A DNA stretch of 64,000 nt, from assembly GCF_002775205.1 (NCBI RefSeq), contig NC_036450.1, positions 18,309,479-18,373,478 on the forward strand. The letters are read 5' to 3'. Position 1 is the stretch's first letter, and each line of letters begins with the position of its first letter. A program made the position numbers and the translations under genes. Below are positions 43,683 to 55,870 of this stretch, in pieces. Below the pieces are notes generated by a model. It was given only the letters and a program-made list of their open reading frames with translations. It ran no database searches and had not been told where the DNA came from. The DNA is from Xiphophorus maculatus (taxonomy: Eukaryota > Chordata > Actinopteri > Cyprinodontiformes > Poeciliidae).

Positions 43683-44679
43683 AAAAACCAAAATGAATGG
43701 TTGTATTGTAATAATGAAGCCAGGGACTTTATCATTACTTGCTAACGAGAGGACCTGGCACGAGGCAAACCACGCTGATGCTTTAGGTTTATGACACCAA
43801 AAAGGCTTGGTCTGTTCCAGCAGGCACAGTGGGCCTGCTGGAATGTGATGTTTTGTGATCTTTTCTCAACTGAGTGCCCAGTTTTCCAACTGAAAATAAT
43901 TCACCACAAAAAAAGAGAGAAAAAAATTAAAAGAATTTCCTAATAATTTGTATTTGCTTAGAATTCCAGCTACATATAATCTAAACTGTCACCCATACAC
44001 ACCTTAAGATTTTGGATACATATACCTGAAATCTTTAAATATTAATACTGTATAGTTATTAGCTATTTATACCATAGCTTTTTATGTCTTACCTTGAAGA
44101 AACAATCCACAGTTGCAGCTAAAATTTCAATTCTAGAATATTAGTTTTACATATTGAAATTATTGTGTTATGATGTGCTTTGCTTACATAATGAAGACCT
44201 TTAACTATATGTTCCCTGATACGCTGAAGTCACTTCAGGAGGCCCAGCCACCCACCACACGTACCCTCCAAAAAATCCAGGGTTCTCACATAACCTGAGA
44301 AAAAGCCCAATGTTAGAACCTAGTCTCTCTCAGTGGAGTTTTGTGGGTATTTTTAATTGAGGCAATGTGTGTGTGTTCACAATAACAAAACCACTAATGG
44401 ACTTTTTATCGGCCCCATTTCTGTGGTTTTTCAATTCAGTCTCAATATTTCACAAGCAGCAATAAAATTGTGCACTGTTAAACACAAGAATGAATATAAA
44501 ACTTCTTAAACAGTATCCCAAAATGTGTTGCTTAGTTTATGCATGATGTATTGTCCTCAACCTTGCTAATGATGAGCGAAAGCTTCTCTGACTGTAGCAA
44601 ATTTTAAATGTGCCATTTACATTACATTGAATGATGTATACTCTTCATTATTTGACTTTCAGTAACTTTAACATACATT

Positions 44680-45715
44680 CATACTTGTAAATTCTTTCAC
44701 ATTTTATCATGTTGAAATAGTCTTGAAAGTGTGGAGAGCATTTTTTTCAGCACCCCATTCTCTGATACCCTTAAAAAAATCTAGTGCAACAAATTGCCTC
44801 TGAAAATTGTACAATACAGTTGTTCTCTGGAGGTCTCAGTGGTTTGTTACAGAGCATTAGCAAACCAACAGTATTATGAAGACATCAAGGAGCACAACAA
44901 ACAGGTCGGGGATACAGCTAGGAGAAGTTTAAAGCACGCTCTGGTAATGACACATCCTAAACTTTGAACATCTCACAGAACACTATACAATTCATCATCT
45001 AAAAATGAAAAATGGAATCTGTCAACAAATATGCAAGTATTTAGAAAGAAAGCAATTTTAAGTTCTGTTTGCTCTTTGCTACAGGCCATGTAGGAAACCC
45101 GAAAAACTTGTAGGAGGAGATCATCCCAGACAAGACCTAAATTAAATGTTTTGGTAAATATAAAACAATGTGAAACATGGTGCTGACAGCATTATGATGT
45201 GGGGGAGACTTCACTTCATCAGAGAATGGGAAACTGGATAGAGTCGATGAGGAGATGGAGGAGAGGTAAATTGGGGAAAAGGCTTACATTAAAGCAGGGC
45301 TAGGACCCTAAACATAATGCTGGAGCAAACATTGAATGGTTTAGATCAAGTATAATCTGATAACAAGACCCACTCAGAGCTCAGACCAAAATCTCACTGA
45401 CAATCTATTGTAAAACTTGAAAATCGATTATCACAGTTGGTCTCCATCCAATCTGACACAGCTTGAGCTATTTTCTACAGAGGATTGGCCAAACACTTAA
45501 ATTGCAGGAAGAGCTGGTCGGGACTTACCCAAAAAAAACTTGCAGCTGCAAATGCAAGCCATACTTTTTATTAGACTTTTTAAAAACCTTTGAAAACTAC
45601 GTATGCTCCCCACTTGTTCCCTTTTATAAAAACTGAGTTGAAGTTTGGGGTTGTAAAATTACACAATATAAAAATGCCAAGGGAATATGAATAATTTTTT
45701 CAAGGCATCGTATAT
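44680..45715 (+). mobile_element. Full-length but decayed Tc1-like transposon, about 1 kb
   Basis: The left end (CATTCATACTTGTAAATTC, CACATTTTATCATG) and the right end (reading inward GATGCCTTGAAAAAATTATT CATA in two blocks) form a degraded inverted repeat. Near 45165-45215 the plus strand reads VKHGADSIMMWG, the degraded transposase motif before its second catalytic Asp. Many stops interrupt the frame. The element seems complete in length, so it can be dated by its divergence. Confidence 0.75.
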
Positions 45716-47503
45716 CCTTGAAGACAGCTATAACCGGTCAAGAGCCTGCAATGTAACAAACTGCCTGCTTTTATGACATGAAAGAGTGGCTCTAAAATTC
45801 CTTAGAGAGATGATTCCTCCAGGCATTAGGAAATATGCTTTGTGTAAATAATAATCTCCTCTATCGTCACAGCCAAGACAGTTGTTCAGCGCTGACCATC
45901 TATGTACAATAGTTGCACGCTGTCCAAAATGAGAAGAAGCACCAGTGTTTAAGGATTAGGTCCGGAAAAAAAGTCTCACTGAAAGAAGAGGTTTTTAAAA
46001 GTTGTAAATATGAGATAAATTGATTGTAACCTAAAGTAAACTTGTTGATTTCACAGAACTGCTTTTAAATTTTATTTTTGGTGCCGATAACACATGTAAG
46101 ATGTGAATTAGAATTTGAAACGCACAGAGTTCATTTTAAACAGGACATGAATGTTTCCTGACTTATCAGCCAATCATCTGCTGCCCCACTGACACTGTTA
46201 ATAAACCTCCGGGGCCCTCTGAGGCCTGACACAGATCTATGGTTTCAAATACGAAGAACAAAACATCTGTATTTTCCACTTTGTCCATTTTGGCTTCGTG
46301 ATCCTGGCGTTCTGTTCCTGACACAGGGCCCGGATCACTCCCGGGAGTCCTGAAGGAAGCTTCACTCAGTCCCATATTGGAGCCATTTCCTGTCTCTGGA
46401 GTGGGCAAAAGGGATGACCCTTGGTGACCCTCTCGTATAATCGTGCACGAGTGCGTTCGCATGCACACATGTGCAGACGCTTTTAAGAGAACACCCCCAC
46501 AGTGAGAACAAGGGAAGTAGCTCACACTTGAACGGCAGTAAGTGATTTATTAAATCTCTCAGCTGTCTGGTACATGATATCTCACCACAAAATAGTGGCA
46601 GAGCAAATATAATTACACTTAATGGCTTGTGATACTGAAAAGCTTCAGTGTTTGTTTGAATTTTGAGCGAAAGCAGTAACACATTTTTTTTGGAACACGC
46701 ATGGCTCGAAAATAAATATCCTATCAATTTTCCCACAATTTGTTAGCATTGTGAGAAAACACATAGGACGAGAGGCCTCAATGTATGGGAACAATTAAGG
46801 AATAAAAGGTCACATCTGGAGATTTCTCAGTGGATGCTATTGTTTCTCTGTTTTTGGGTTTGTGTGAACTCAGATAGTGAATGAAACAGAAGCTCAAATG
46901 ACAAGACAATTACGATAGCAGCACTCCCAAGGCTGAGGCTTTCAAACCCGATGGCTTAGATAAGTATGCTTAAAAAGAAATGGCGTGGAGGAGAAAGAAT
47001 AATGAAGTGACAGCGTTGAAAATGAAGGGGAGGGAAAATGCCTGTTGAATAGTCCAGCTCCAATTCTGCACAATGACAGGAAGTCCTGTGTTTTTGCTCC
47101 ATTCACAGTTAGATGAACAATAAACATAACAGTGAGCTAATCTACAGCCTGTGATACAACTGACCAAATGTTAACCTTACTGCACAGCATAGACTTGAAT
47201 AAATGTATTGTAAGTCTTGGGACCAAGAAAGTCTTATAGAAGGTTCATCACAAGATGAGTCAGGAACGCAGAACAAGAGAGTTTAAATGAGAATTTTAAC
47301 AACTCTGAATAATCTTGTTAAACAGCTTTTACTCATAAGACTCAAAGATACAGTACGTTTTTTGTTTTCAAGCCTTTAGAGAAGTTTAGAGTAAGCTCGA
47401 GAAGGTTTATTTATTTGTGTCTCACATCATCTAACTCTCTCATCATAGAGTTCATGATATAGCACCAGTAAAATACACATTGAATTAATATTATGCACCA
47501 TTA
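45716..47503. other. Intergenic, no gene seen
   Basis: Unique-looking sequence. The stretch 46150-46470 is richer in GC than its surroundings and lacks repeat signatures. It has overlapping minus-strand open frames of 119 and 124 codons, but neither resembles a known family and no splice context supports them. Confidence 0.45.
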
Positions 47504-48658
47504 CACTGTTAGACCTTTTATTGTAATTTTACAGTAACTTACTGACAACACTGTTGCCAGCAAGTTACTGTAATTACCATTCTACAGTACCTTTACTGTT
47601 ATGATATTTCACAGTTAATTTTTACTGTGAGTGTGCTTTACAGTTATAACTGCTTTACTGTAATTGTATTTTATAGGAAAGCTGGTCTACTGTAAACTTG
47701 TTTCACAACATAATGTCAGAGTTTTACTGTAAATTAAAGTTTACATTTTTTAAATATAAGAATATTTTACCATAAACCGAAAAATTTCATAAAAGAAATT
47801 TTAGTCCAAGTACTGTGAATAACAGGTATTTATTTTCAGCAGATTTGTAGAAATAAAATCCATTTACATATTCGCAATGTCATAAAAAACAATGTCACAA
47901 TACAATATAATGTGCTATAAAACAACAAAACCATAGAACACCTTTCCTACATCAGAAGAACTTTTATTCCATTCGTCAAACAAAATCAGTGGGATCCATC
48001 TTGTGGAAGCTGAACTGTAAAGAATAAGACAGACAATGTGGGAGGTCATGAGATGGTCAGGAAGTTATCTACATTTTCAAATCGACAGGAAGGCTGACAA
48101 ATTAAGCTGAAGTGACAATGTTCAAATGCATAAAATCTTTGTCATAAAGCAGCATTAAGTTGATAATTTGTTTAAAAAAAATCAATTGGACTGAAGTGAT
48201 AATAGAAGCTGCATAAAGAATGAGCAGGACTGGCTTCACTTCAGGTTTTTGGATTGTTTATGGCAAAAGCAGTTAGTCAGTCTTCAGTAATTCAAAAGAT
48301 TGCGTACTACAAATGTCCCCAAGGGGACGATGAAGTACAACAATCTTTTTAGTCATTTTGTTGGTGCTGACGGATTACTGCAAAGGTGTGCCTAATAAAC
48401 TGAAAACTGCATAGTATAAAAATACACCACACTTAAACGACTACACACTTATACATTTCTGTGATTTATTAAGAGATGCAGCGACATCCACTTTTTACCA
48501 CGGACACAGAAAAGATGCAGGCTACTCTAAAGGGCTATTGTGTAGGAATCACATGCTATTTATAAATAATCATTAAAATCATATTAAAAAGTAAAGTCAG
48601 AGCATGCAAGATAGGAGGAAAAGACAACAAAATAATAAACATTTGGTAAAATACTTAC

Positions 48659-49147
48659 CTAGTTGGAAGTCCTCCATTCAAATTCAGCAAGTCGTTGGAA
48701 GAAGGTGGTGATCTGGGAGTTGACACCGACTACTTTCCTCTTGACAAGACTTCCCGTCTTGCGGCTTGTACCGACTTTGGCTGTGCATTTGGTACCAACA
48801 TCTGGATTGATCCTCACAAAGAATCTTTTAACAGAAATAAAATATATTAATTGTAATTTTTAATGAAGACATACAATACAGCAATCAGCTATGGTTCTTC
48901 ACCATCAGTCAAACTGTCATTAAATTTAATTCATAAATGGCTTGGTGTAGAGTACTTGCCATTGTATCATCTCCAGCGTGGTGGATGCTGACTCCTGATA
49001 CTCCAGATTGAAGACATAATATGACCCAAAAAAGACAGCAAGGACGCTGGCAAAGTCATGTAGTTGCTCAGGCTGGAAAAATACCTTCTCCTCCATACTG
49101 ACCATCCACCGGGTTGCAGACATCAAGCTATTTCCTAAAATAGACAA
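48659..49147 (-). pseudogene. Transposon protein C-terminus (SAMD3-like repeat protein), two exons, probably decayed
   Basis: The upstream piece (about 49147-48949) reads FQPEQLHDFASVLAVFFGSY then YVFNLEYQ and STTLEMIQ. The last exon (48824-48659) reads FFVRINPDVGTKCTAKVG, then TSRKTGSLVKRKVVGVN and RLAEFEWRTSN, stop. From memory these match the C-terminus of multi-copy fish proteins annotated as SAM-domain-containing 3-like, which are transposon-derived. The junction after MIQ reads TGGCAAGT where a GT donor would be expected, so splicing may be lost or use a GC donor. Confidence 0.6.
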
Positions 49148-49514
49148 ACCCTTGTCAGGCTAACGCTAGTGAGTAAAAGTACAGACTACCATAACAATTA
49201 CATACATTGCTACAAAAAAATTATAGTGATAGAAAATATTCCTCTTATCAAGCATGATTACCCTTGGTGTAGTGGGTAAGGTCATTTCCATTTCAACAGA
49301 CATCTTGGTGGAAGATACCTTTAAAACATAAAAGGAATACTCTCTTAAATATGAATTACTGGTAGTAATTTATATTTAAAGGGCCAGTTCACCCAGATTA
49401 CAACAGGTTTTTGAGAACCTCATCCCGGAGACTAGACTAGACTTTACCCCTACATCCTGCTACCACTCTGAAACAGCGGATGTGAATGACAGTTTGTGGG
49501 GCTAAATGCATTTT

Positions 49515-49862
49515 TTAAAGCATTACATTCCACAAGTGTTCAGTCTGACTTCTGCAATGGCTGTGACTCCTGTGCATGTGGGACCTGAATGCAGAAAATG
49601 TTCTGAAGGAAGCAGGACATTGCTCTATTCCACATGCAAACCGATAATTAGCTGTGTGTTGATGTTTCTTCACATGACTACAAAATTCTGTCAATTCTGA
49701 AGTACAAATGCTGCAGAATTTACACCTGTACATAGTTGCACCTGTTAGTACTGACTTAACTTTAAATTTGCAGGAGCATGGTTTAAACATGTGAACAGTC
49801 CTTATATGTAACCAGGGTTGGAAATTAACTTTTTTGTCCACCTGCCACTGTGGCTGAACCAA
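49515..49862 (-). CDS. C2H2 zinc-finger open frame of the CACTA-like element
   Basis: An open frame of 115 codons. It has two C2H2-type fingers: CKFC with HVKKH (Cys-x2-Cys-x12-His-x3-His), and CGIEQC with HMHRSH (Cys-x4-Cys-x12-His-x4-His). Similar two-finger starts occur in multi-copy fish proteins that I associate with DNA transposons. It lies centrally in the element and upstream, on the same strand, of the SAMD3-like remnant, so it was probably the N-terminal exon of one transposon protein. Whether it is expressed cannot be told. Confidence 0.6.
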   Translation of the reverse strand: MVQPQWQVDKKVNFQPWLHIRTVHMFKPCSCKFKVKSVLTGATMYRCKFCSICTSELTEFCSHVKKHQHTANYRFACGIEQCPASFRTFSAFRSHMHRSHSHCRSQTEHLWNVML

Positions 49863-50636
49863 CTCAAAAAATAACAGAAACCACTTTAATGTTTTTCACC
49901 TTTGTCCTCATTTACAGACTCTTATACACTATGTTGGAGATGTAATGGTACTTTTGCAGGCTAACCAGCTGTAGCAAGCTCAAAGTTATAGATTAGGTTA
50001 GCTGCTCCTCTACATTTCCAGACTATTTTGTGGCTTCAAATATGTTTGAAGAGCTTTTTACCTGTTGTCTTGTCTTTTGAAGAGATGAAGCTATGTTAGC
50101 AGTCAGCAGGACAGAACTGCACAGCCACTTGGAGGGAAAAAGCCTGGGAGTGAAAAAAAAGGTCATCTGAAGAAAAGAAAAAAAAGAACAACGTTAGAAA
50201 TTCATCCTTGCTGACCTACGTAGCTAATCTGCACTTTTAACATTTGCAAGATCATGGTTTAAACAAATGAACAGTCATTAGATGTAAAAAAAAAAAAGAA
50301 GGGGGGAGGATCAATTATTAGTTAAGGTTATATTGTTCGACAAAGGATGTAACAACAATGCTAACAGACACTCAGCACTGAGCTCATCTCAACCTAAAGC
50401 CGCCCGAGGAAGATTAAGCGGTAAAAGTCAAGCTAAAACCTTCAACGGTAAAATTAGCACCTTAGCTAACGTTAATTACGAACCAGCTCTAAAAATAACA
50501 CCATCATATTTCCCTTTCTTTCACCTCATTTACAGACACGTAACTTATAACGTTGCAATATGCCAGTTATATAAAACACCAGAGTTAGTAACGTAAAGGT
50601 AACGTTATTTTACCAGGCTAACCAGCACAAACGAGC

Positions 50637-50673
50637 TCATGCTATAATGCTAAGTTATAGCATTATAGCATGA
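50637..50673. repeat. Perfect 16-bp inverted repeat, 5-base loop
   Basis: Arms 50637-50652 and 50658-50673 are exact reverse complements. It lies inside the CACTA-like element, in a region of GCTAA/TTAGC-rich sequence. Confidence 0.9.
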
Positions 50674-51589
50674 TGCTATAAGCTACGTTAACTCCATCTA
50701 AAATGTACATTTCCAGACTAGGTTTTGGCTTCAAACAGTTTTCTAAGAAATGTTTTTTTACCTGTCTTGAAGAGCTGAAGCAGTGTGAGCCCACAGCACG
50801 GAGACAGAGCTGCACTTGCACTTGGAGAGAAAAAGCTGGTTGGAAGCGAAGCCACGCTTGATGACGTAGCTAGATGAACTGCATGTTAATGTTAGCTAGG
50901 ATGTGAAAAAATCAAAAGTACATGCTCTCTTTCTGCCTTAAAAATATGTTAACTACTAAAGGAGTAAAAATACAGAAACAGGGAACCACGATGAAGCAGC
51001 TATGATGACGGTTGGAAATCAAATATAATTCTTACTGTATATTATAAGTACAGTACCACTACTGTAATGTGTAAACAGTAAATTACTGCAAATTCAAAAC
51101 ATACAGTAAGTTACTGTAATACTATGTACTATACCCATAATGCAATGCAAATTACAGTAACTACTTGTAAAGATGTCTTATGGTAGTTTTACTGGGCATT
51201 TTGTGGTATTTAACTGTAAAAAATACAGCAAAGGCTAACAGTGTAGAATGATAAACCAAAAAACAAGAAAATTCCTGAAGAAATTTAACCGGGGCCTGCC
51301 AAAGTGTGCCCGTCGGTGTGGACCCAGCGTTCTCATGCTAAAAAACATGGACTTACACAATTCAGTATGTTAAAGTAAGCGTATCAGCTAAAATTAGCCA
51401 AAATGCTAATGCTAGCATGATTGCTGTGATTAGCATGTGGGATATCAGTAGCATGTTATCTTACATTTAGTTCCTACATTCAGTGTCCTAAACATTGCTA
51501 ATAAGTAAGAAAAATAGCTACAAGCTTATTTTAGGGAAAAGGCTAATGCTAATGTGCTGCCTTGCTTTGCAAGTCACATAAAGCCGAAA

Positions 51590-52115
51590 AGAGTAATTAA
51601 ATGATGTAAAAATTGTTAAGGTTTTTATTTTGAAATTTTCAGTAAGCTTCATTTCAAAGGGCCAAACTAATCCCGTGTGTAACAATCGTTTGCTTAAAGC
51701 AGTGACCTGTAGTCTGAAACAGCTATTACTTGATGTAAAAAATGTCAAGGCTTTTATTTTGAAATTTTCAGTGAACTTCATTTCAAAGGTCCAAACTAAT
51801 CCCATGTGTAACAGTCATTGGGTTATATAAGTTATATAATTCTCAAAAGAGCAATTACCTGATGTAAAAATGTCAAGGCTTTTATTTTGAAATGTCCAGT
51901 GAACTTCATTTCAAAGGTCCAAACTAATCCCATGTGTAAAAGTCATTGGGTTATATAAGTTATATAATGCTCAAAAGAGCAATTACCTAATGTAAAAATG
52001 ATCAAGGCTTTTATTTTGAAATTTTCAGTAAGCCTCATATTAAATAGCCAAACTAATCCCATGTGTAACAGTGATTGGGTTAAATCAGTGATAAAAAGCC
52101 CAAAACACAAGTAGT
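51590..52115. repeat. 129-bp tandem repeat, four units
   Basis: Matching points at 51603, 51732, 51861 and 51989 give a period of 128-129 bp. The shared core is GATGTAAAAATGTCAAGGCT, then TTTATTTTGAAATTTTCAGT, then a block near CCAAACTAATCCCATGTGT. Units 2 and 3 are the most alike. Minus-strand frames through the array merely repeat the unit and are not genes. A fifth diverged unit appears at 53080-53200. Confidence 0.88.
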
Positions 52116-52245
52116 TCTAAAGGCCAGCTCAGTCCTCCTCTGTAGTAACTGACAGTTCCGCCATGTTGTAGTTCTGACATTCAGTCATTGTAGTTCTAAA
52201 GAGCAGCTCAACTGTCATCTGAGTGAGGCACACAGGGAGAGACAG

Positions 52246-52789
52246 TGTGGACAAAAATCTTGTGTAATAACAGATCAGGCTGAGACTCTGGCAAAGAGCA
52301 AAGCTTTATTTCGTCTGCAGACGGAGAACAAACACAGCAGCAAGCTGCTCTGAGTTCTGATTTGGTTCTCACAATATATAGAACTCATGTTACACAATGT
52401 AGTCATTCCAGTTTCAGTTGAACAATATACAAGCCACGTAATCACACTGGAGGGTCAGTTAACTCCTTGGATGATAAACATCTTCTTGTTCAAATATGTG
52501 AGTTTCCAAAAAATCAGGTTTGCTAATGGAACAATTTTGCATAACAAGAACATTGTCAAACCAGAATATTCAGCAGGTGCATCAATTTCTTAAAACTCTG
52601 AGCTGGTGATTTTCCATAGAGAAACTACTTAAGCCTCAGAACTTCTATCTAAACTATCTGTTCTTTTCTGTTAACAAATTCTGGTGCCTTGCTGTCGCTA
52701 TCAGTCTGCTGCAATTGCTGCAGGGAGAGGTCAACAAGAAACCTAACTAACTGGTTCTGCAGAGATTCTCTAGCCTTCACACTCTAACA
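52246..52789 (-). mobile_element. Probable solo LTR, about 544 bp
   Basis: On the minus strand the segment begins TGTTAGAGTGTGAAGG and ends TTTTTGTCCACA, giving TG...CA termini. Near its end it carries AATAAAGCTTTGCTC, a polyadenylation-signal arrangement typical of an LTR R region. No primer-binding site, polypurine tract or coding region flanks it, so it would be a solo LTR. A clean target duplication was not found (only ACAG at both edges if the right end is shifted). It separates the tandem array from its fifth unit. Confidence 0.5.
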
Positions 52790-53079
52790 GGTTTAACAAA
52801 ACTAATGTGGTTAAATGAGTAAAAGAATTAAATAAAATTGTTAAAAGAACTAAAACAATTTTTACTTCACAACAGAATTCCAACTGTTTGAAGCAGTTAG
52901 TTTTTCTGAACAAAGCAGGTCGAACAACTCCTTCCCGTTCAGGATCCGTAAGTCTGATACCAAAAAGTATTTGAAGCATATGAGAGGGCTATTTTTCCTC
53001 TCCGATAATATTGCGATTCATATCTGTAGCTCTCTCTGCATTAACCTGAGAGAAAAAGATAAATGCCTGAGAGGAATAT

Positions 53080-53205
53080 TCAGGCTTTTATTTTGAAATT
53101 TTCTGTAAGCTTTATTTTAAAGGGCTACACTAATCTTATGAGTAACAGTGTTTGTGTTAAATCAGTTATATACAGCCCATAGCAGCAAGTAGTTCTAAAT
53201 GGCAG
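53080..53205. repeat. Diverged fifth unit of the 129-bp repeat
   Basis: CAGGCTTTTATTTTGAAATT followed by TTCTGTAAGC, then ACTAATCTTATGAGTAACAG and GTTAAATCAGTTATA, repeat the array at 51590-52115. The following CAAGTAGTTCTAAATGGCAG parallels the sequence just after the main array. It is less alike than the four clustered units. Confidence 0.75.
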
Positions 53206-55642
53206 CTCAATATAATATAATAATGTAATATAATTTTTTTAACCTAGATCTTTCTTGTGTGAGGCAGATCATATCATTGAACTTATAAATTTTCCAAGTG
53301 TGTGGTGATGTAAAACCCTTCAACTTCAACTTACTCAAACAACTTTTGATGTATTCTTGGAAAGCATCCAAGAATAAGCTTAATCTTATGATGTGGTCAT
53401 CAACTCAAATTTCCATTCTAAATGATATCAAAAGCTGTATAGTCATTCTACATAATGAAGTAATGAAAATCCACAAATTGATATGACATTAGAAGAGAAT
53501 TTAAATTTCTCACTAGAACTGTCAATTTTATCAATAGTTAACCTGTTGCTACGTCATGTTAGCATGTAAGAGTTTTAGACTCACATATACATCAAGTTCT
53601 TATTAAATTGTTGAATTATTTTTGATAAAGTCATAGAAATTCTAATATGTTGTTGAGCACTTTTCCAATTAACTGTGTCAATGCTGCAATTTCTGTTACG
53701 AAAAGTGAAACTGAAATTGCTCCTTAACTTTCTGCTCGGCGTCCATATTTATATGATCCTCCCTTTCCCTTGCTCTGCCTGCTCAATTTCTGCAGGAAAT
53801 CTTAACAATAGGAAACCTCCAGGGCTTCTGAAACTGAGCTGAAAAACAAACGCACTCAAGCTTGTGACCTTATTTACACGTAGACGTACATACATAGAAA
53901 ACGTCAGCTGCCCATTAACTTGTACATCAAAAAGAAAGTGTTCATTCTTCTTAAAAGGAAATCCACTTGTGACTCATTTGATTCATTCAGGCTTCTCATT
54001 ACAAGATTAAAGTAAACAGGGTGATGAACAAGCACAGCTGACCTCAGCATTTGGCTTATTTGTCTAGCAAAAGTGACGGAGTGACTGAAGGAAACCCTGC
54101 CCAGTCAAAGACAAAAACAACCCATTTTGAAACATAGCTGAAAGCAGGTTTTCCTAGAGGGGACAATTATAAGGGACTTTTCCATAATTTAAAAGCTACG
54201 TGAAAGGCATTGTGGAGCTTCTTTCGATTCTGTTTAATAAAAATATTGATTTAAATGGAAGTCATTGGGGTCAACCTAAATATACACAAAGCTATAGAAG
54301 AGGAAATGTAACGTTAACAGAACCTTTATATAATCATGTAGCAAATTTCAACACGGCAGTAACATCTGTCACAGAACAACAACAACAAAAAAATAGTGGT
54401 GGGAAACCAGAAAGTTGATGGAAGAAGGTAAAACTAAGTGAAAATAATATTGAGGAGATATTTTCAGAACTTTTGACCCTCTTGTGGTCAAAAGTTCACA
54501 CAATCTCATCACTGGCATGATTGCTGCATGACTTTTTATTATTTTTTTGTGGAATAAATATAAGTCTTCTTCTGAGGCTGAATTTTTAAAAGTACAGAAA
54601 TATGTTTGAGGTTTAACATTCCTAACAAAAAAAAATATAATGATAAAATCTTAGCAAGACTGTGCAGATTATATCATTTGTAATCGTATTTCAGTCTCTC
54701 GTGTTATTTTAAAACACTTCAACCTCAAGTCGGATTTTTTTCTCTTTCAGATTAAAGATCAACATTTGAATCATAAAATGCCAACAATCTGAATGCTTGT
54801 TGGGAGCACAGCGGGAGCACTGCAAGGGTATCTGGAAAATCTGAAATAATCTGGTTCACTGCAGATGAAGGCAGCAAGTAATCCTGGCCAGATGACTTCT
54901 TGTGCTGCTCTTTAGTTGTGGTCAAAGGCCAAACAATGTTCTGCCCAAAACATGAGGTTTACAGCTGAAAAAGTCAAAGTGAAAGTGAGCATGAAGCGGG
55001 GGCACTCAGACCTTATGATCTCAGTCATCATCTGGTTGCACAGTGGGAGGTCACAAGAATGGCACGGCCAAACACAAAACAAACACCCACACACAAATAC
55101 TCTTATTTTATACTCCCACTGTGGAGCATAGACTATACCTGTGGAAATGTGACCTCCAGAGAGCCAGAAATGCTGCATTCGTGCACAGAGTTCAGCACAG
55201 CAGACATTTTCATTTGACCAGGGCCAACCATGTCAAAACTTCACTTTCACACAGTTATGACATCAAAATTAATAAACAAAGTCCATATTGCCAACTGTGT
55301 CAAAGCCCTTTGGCCATGCCTTTGACTGTGACATAATATTCTTCTCATTCTGCTGCAGACTCTCCAGCTTTAGCCTTTCTCGTTTGCTTCACTTGGCATC
55401 ATATTTCCGATGTGGGTGTATTCACCTTTGCCTCCTCTGACATGTCACCAGTAAACAAACCTCTGCTTGTAATTTACAATCAGTAAAAATGGTGCAAGTA
55501 AAATAACATGTAATAAAGTCAGGAGCAAACACTGTGACCTTTAATCTCAAACTCTACAGTGTTAGACCAAACTTATAAAGGGGGCTCTTAAAGAGCCCCC
55601 TTTAAGAAGCCATGCATTAATGAGGACAACTTCTTTCCAAAG
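53206..55642. other. Intergenic, no gene seen
   Basis: AT-rich, with short open frames only. A 12-bp perfect hairpin (54467-54478 and 54486-54497, 7-base loop) and a 14-bp near-loopless palindrome (55576-55604) are the only structured sites noticed. Confidence 0.5.
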
Positions 55643-55870
55643 GAAAACTTTAAAACTCAGGAGGTGAAAGCGTTCTCTAACTTAAACCAACTCTTAAAAG
55701 CAAAAGCAAATATGAACAATTCAAGCACAAAATGACACAAGTTTAACTTTGTCACACATTCCAAATTGATTTTTTTTTAAATCTGTGTTATATCTTATAT
55801 GACATTTAATAAGGTGTTTTTATTTTATTTTATTTCATTTTAAGTGCATTTATCATGATATCTTCTGCTT
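55643..55870. repeat. Direct duplication, copy A (pairs with 61441-61658)
   Basis: About 228 bp starting GAAAACTTTAAAACTCAGGA and ending ATGATATCTTCTGCTT. It is nearly identical to 61441-61658: I see a single base change in the first 130 bases, then small indels in poly-T and TTTTA runs. No terminal repeats or coding frame are evident. Confidence 0.9.

Larger units (their letters stand above)
47504..51243 (-). mobile_element. CACTA (EnSpm)-like DNA transposon, about 3.74 kb, decayed
   Basis: Left end CACTGTTAGACCTTTTATTG; right end read inward CACTGTTAGCCTTTGCTGTA; the next bases (ATTTTACAGT versus TTTTTTACAGTT) also agree, giving an imperfect ~35-bp terminal repeat. Both outer flanks show TA, a possible 2-bp target duplication. 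About 220 bp inside each end are packed with short ACAGTAA/TTACTGT motifs, like the subterminal repeats that CACTA transposases bind. Two protein remnants lie inside on the minus strand (49515-49862 and 48659-49147). CACTG termini are usual for animal EnSpm elements. The superfamily call is inference; other TA-inserting families remain possible. Confidence 0.7.

Noticed and set aside
46166..46736. Two overlapping minus-strand frames of about 120 codons
   Set aside because: No recognisable domain, two competing frames over the same bases, and no supporting splice sites; kept only as a compositional oddity.
51518..51805. Minus-strand open frame of 95 codons with an internal repeat
   Set aside because: It is only the 129-bp tandem unit read twice; no family resemblance and no splice or start context.
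52770..52979. Minus-strand frame beside the solo LTR as a retroviral or retrotransposon protein
   Set aside because: 69 codons, no recognisable gag, pol or env motif, and no primer-binding or polypurine tract next to the LTR.
53298..54418. Short frames as possible peptides
   Set aside because: Fewer than 75 codons, AT-driven composition and no homology.
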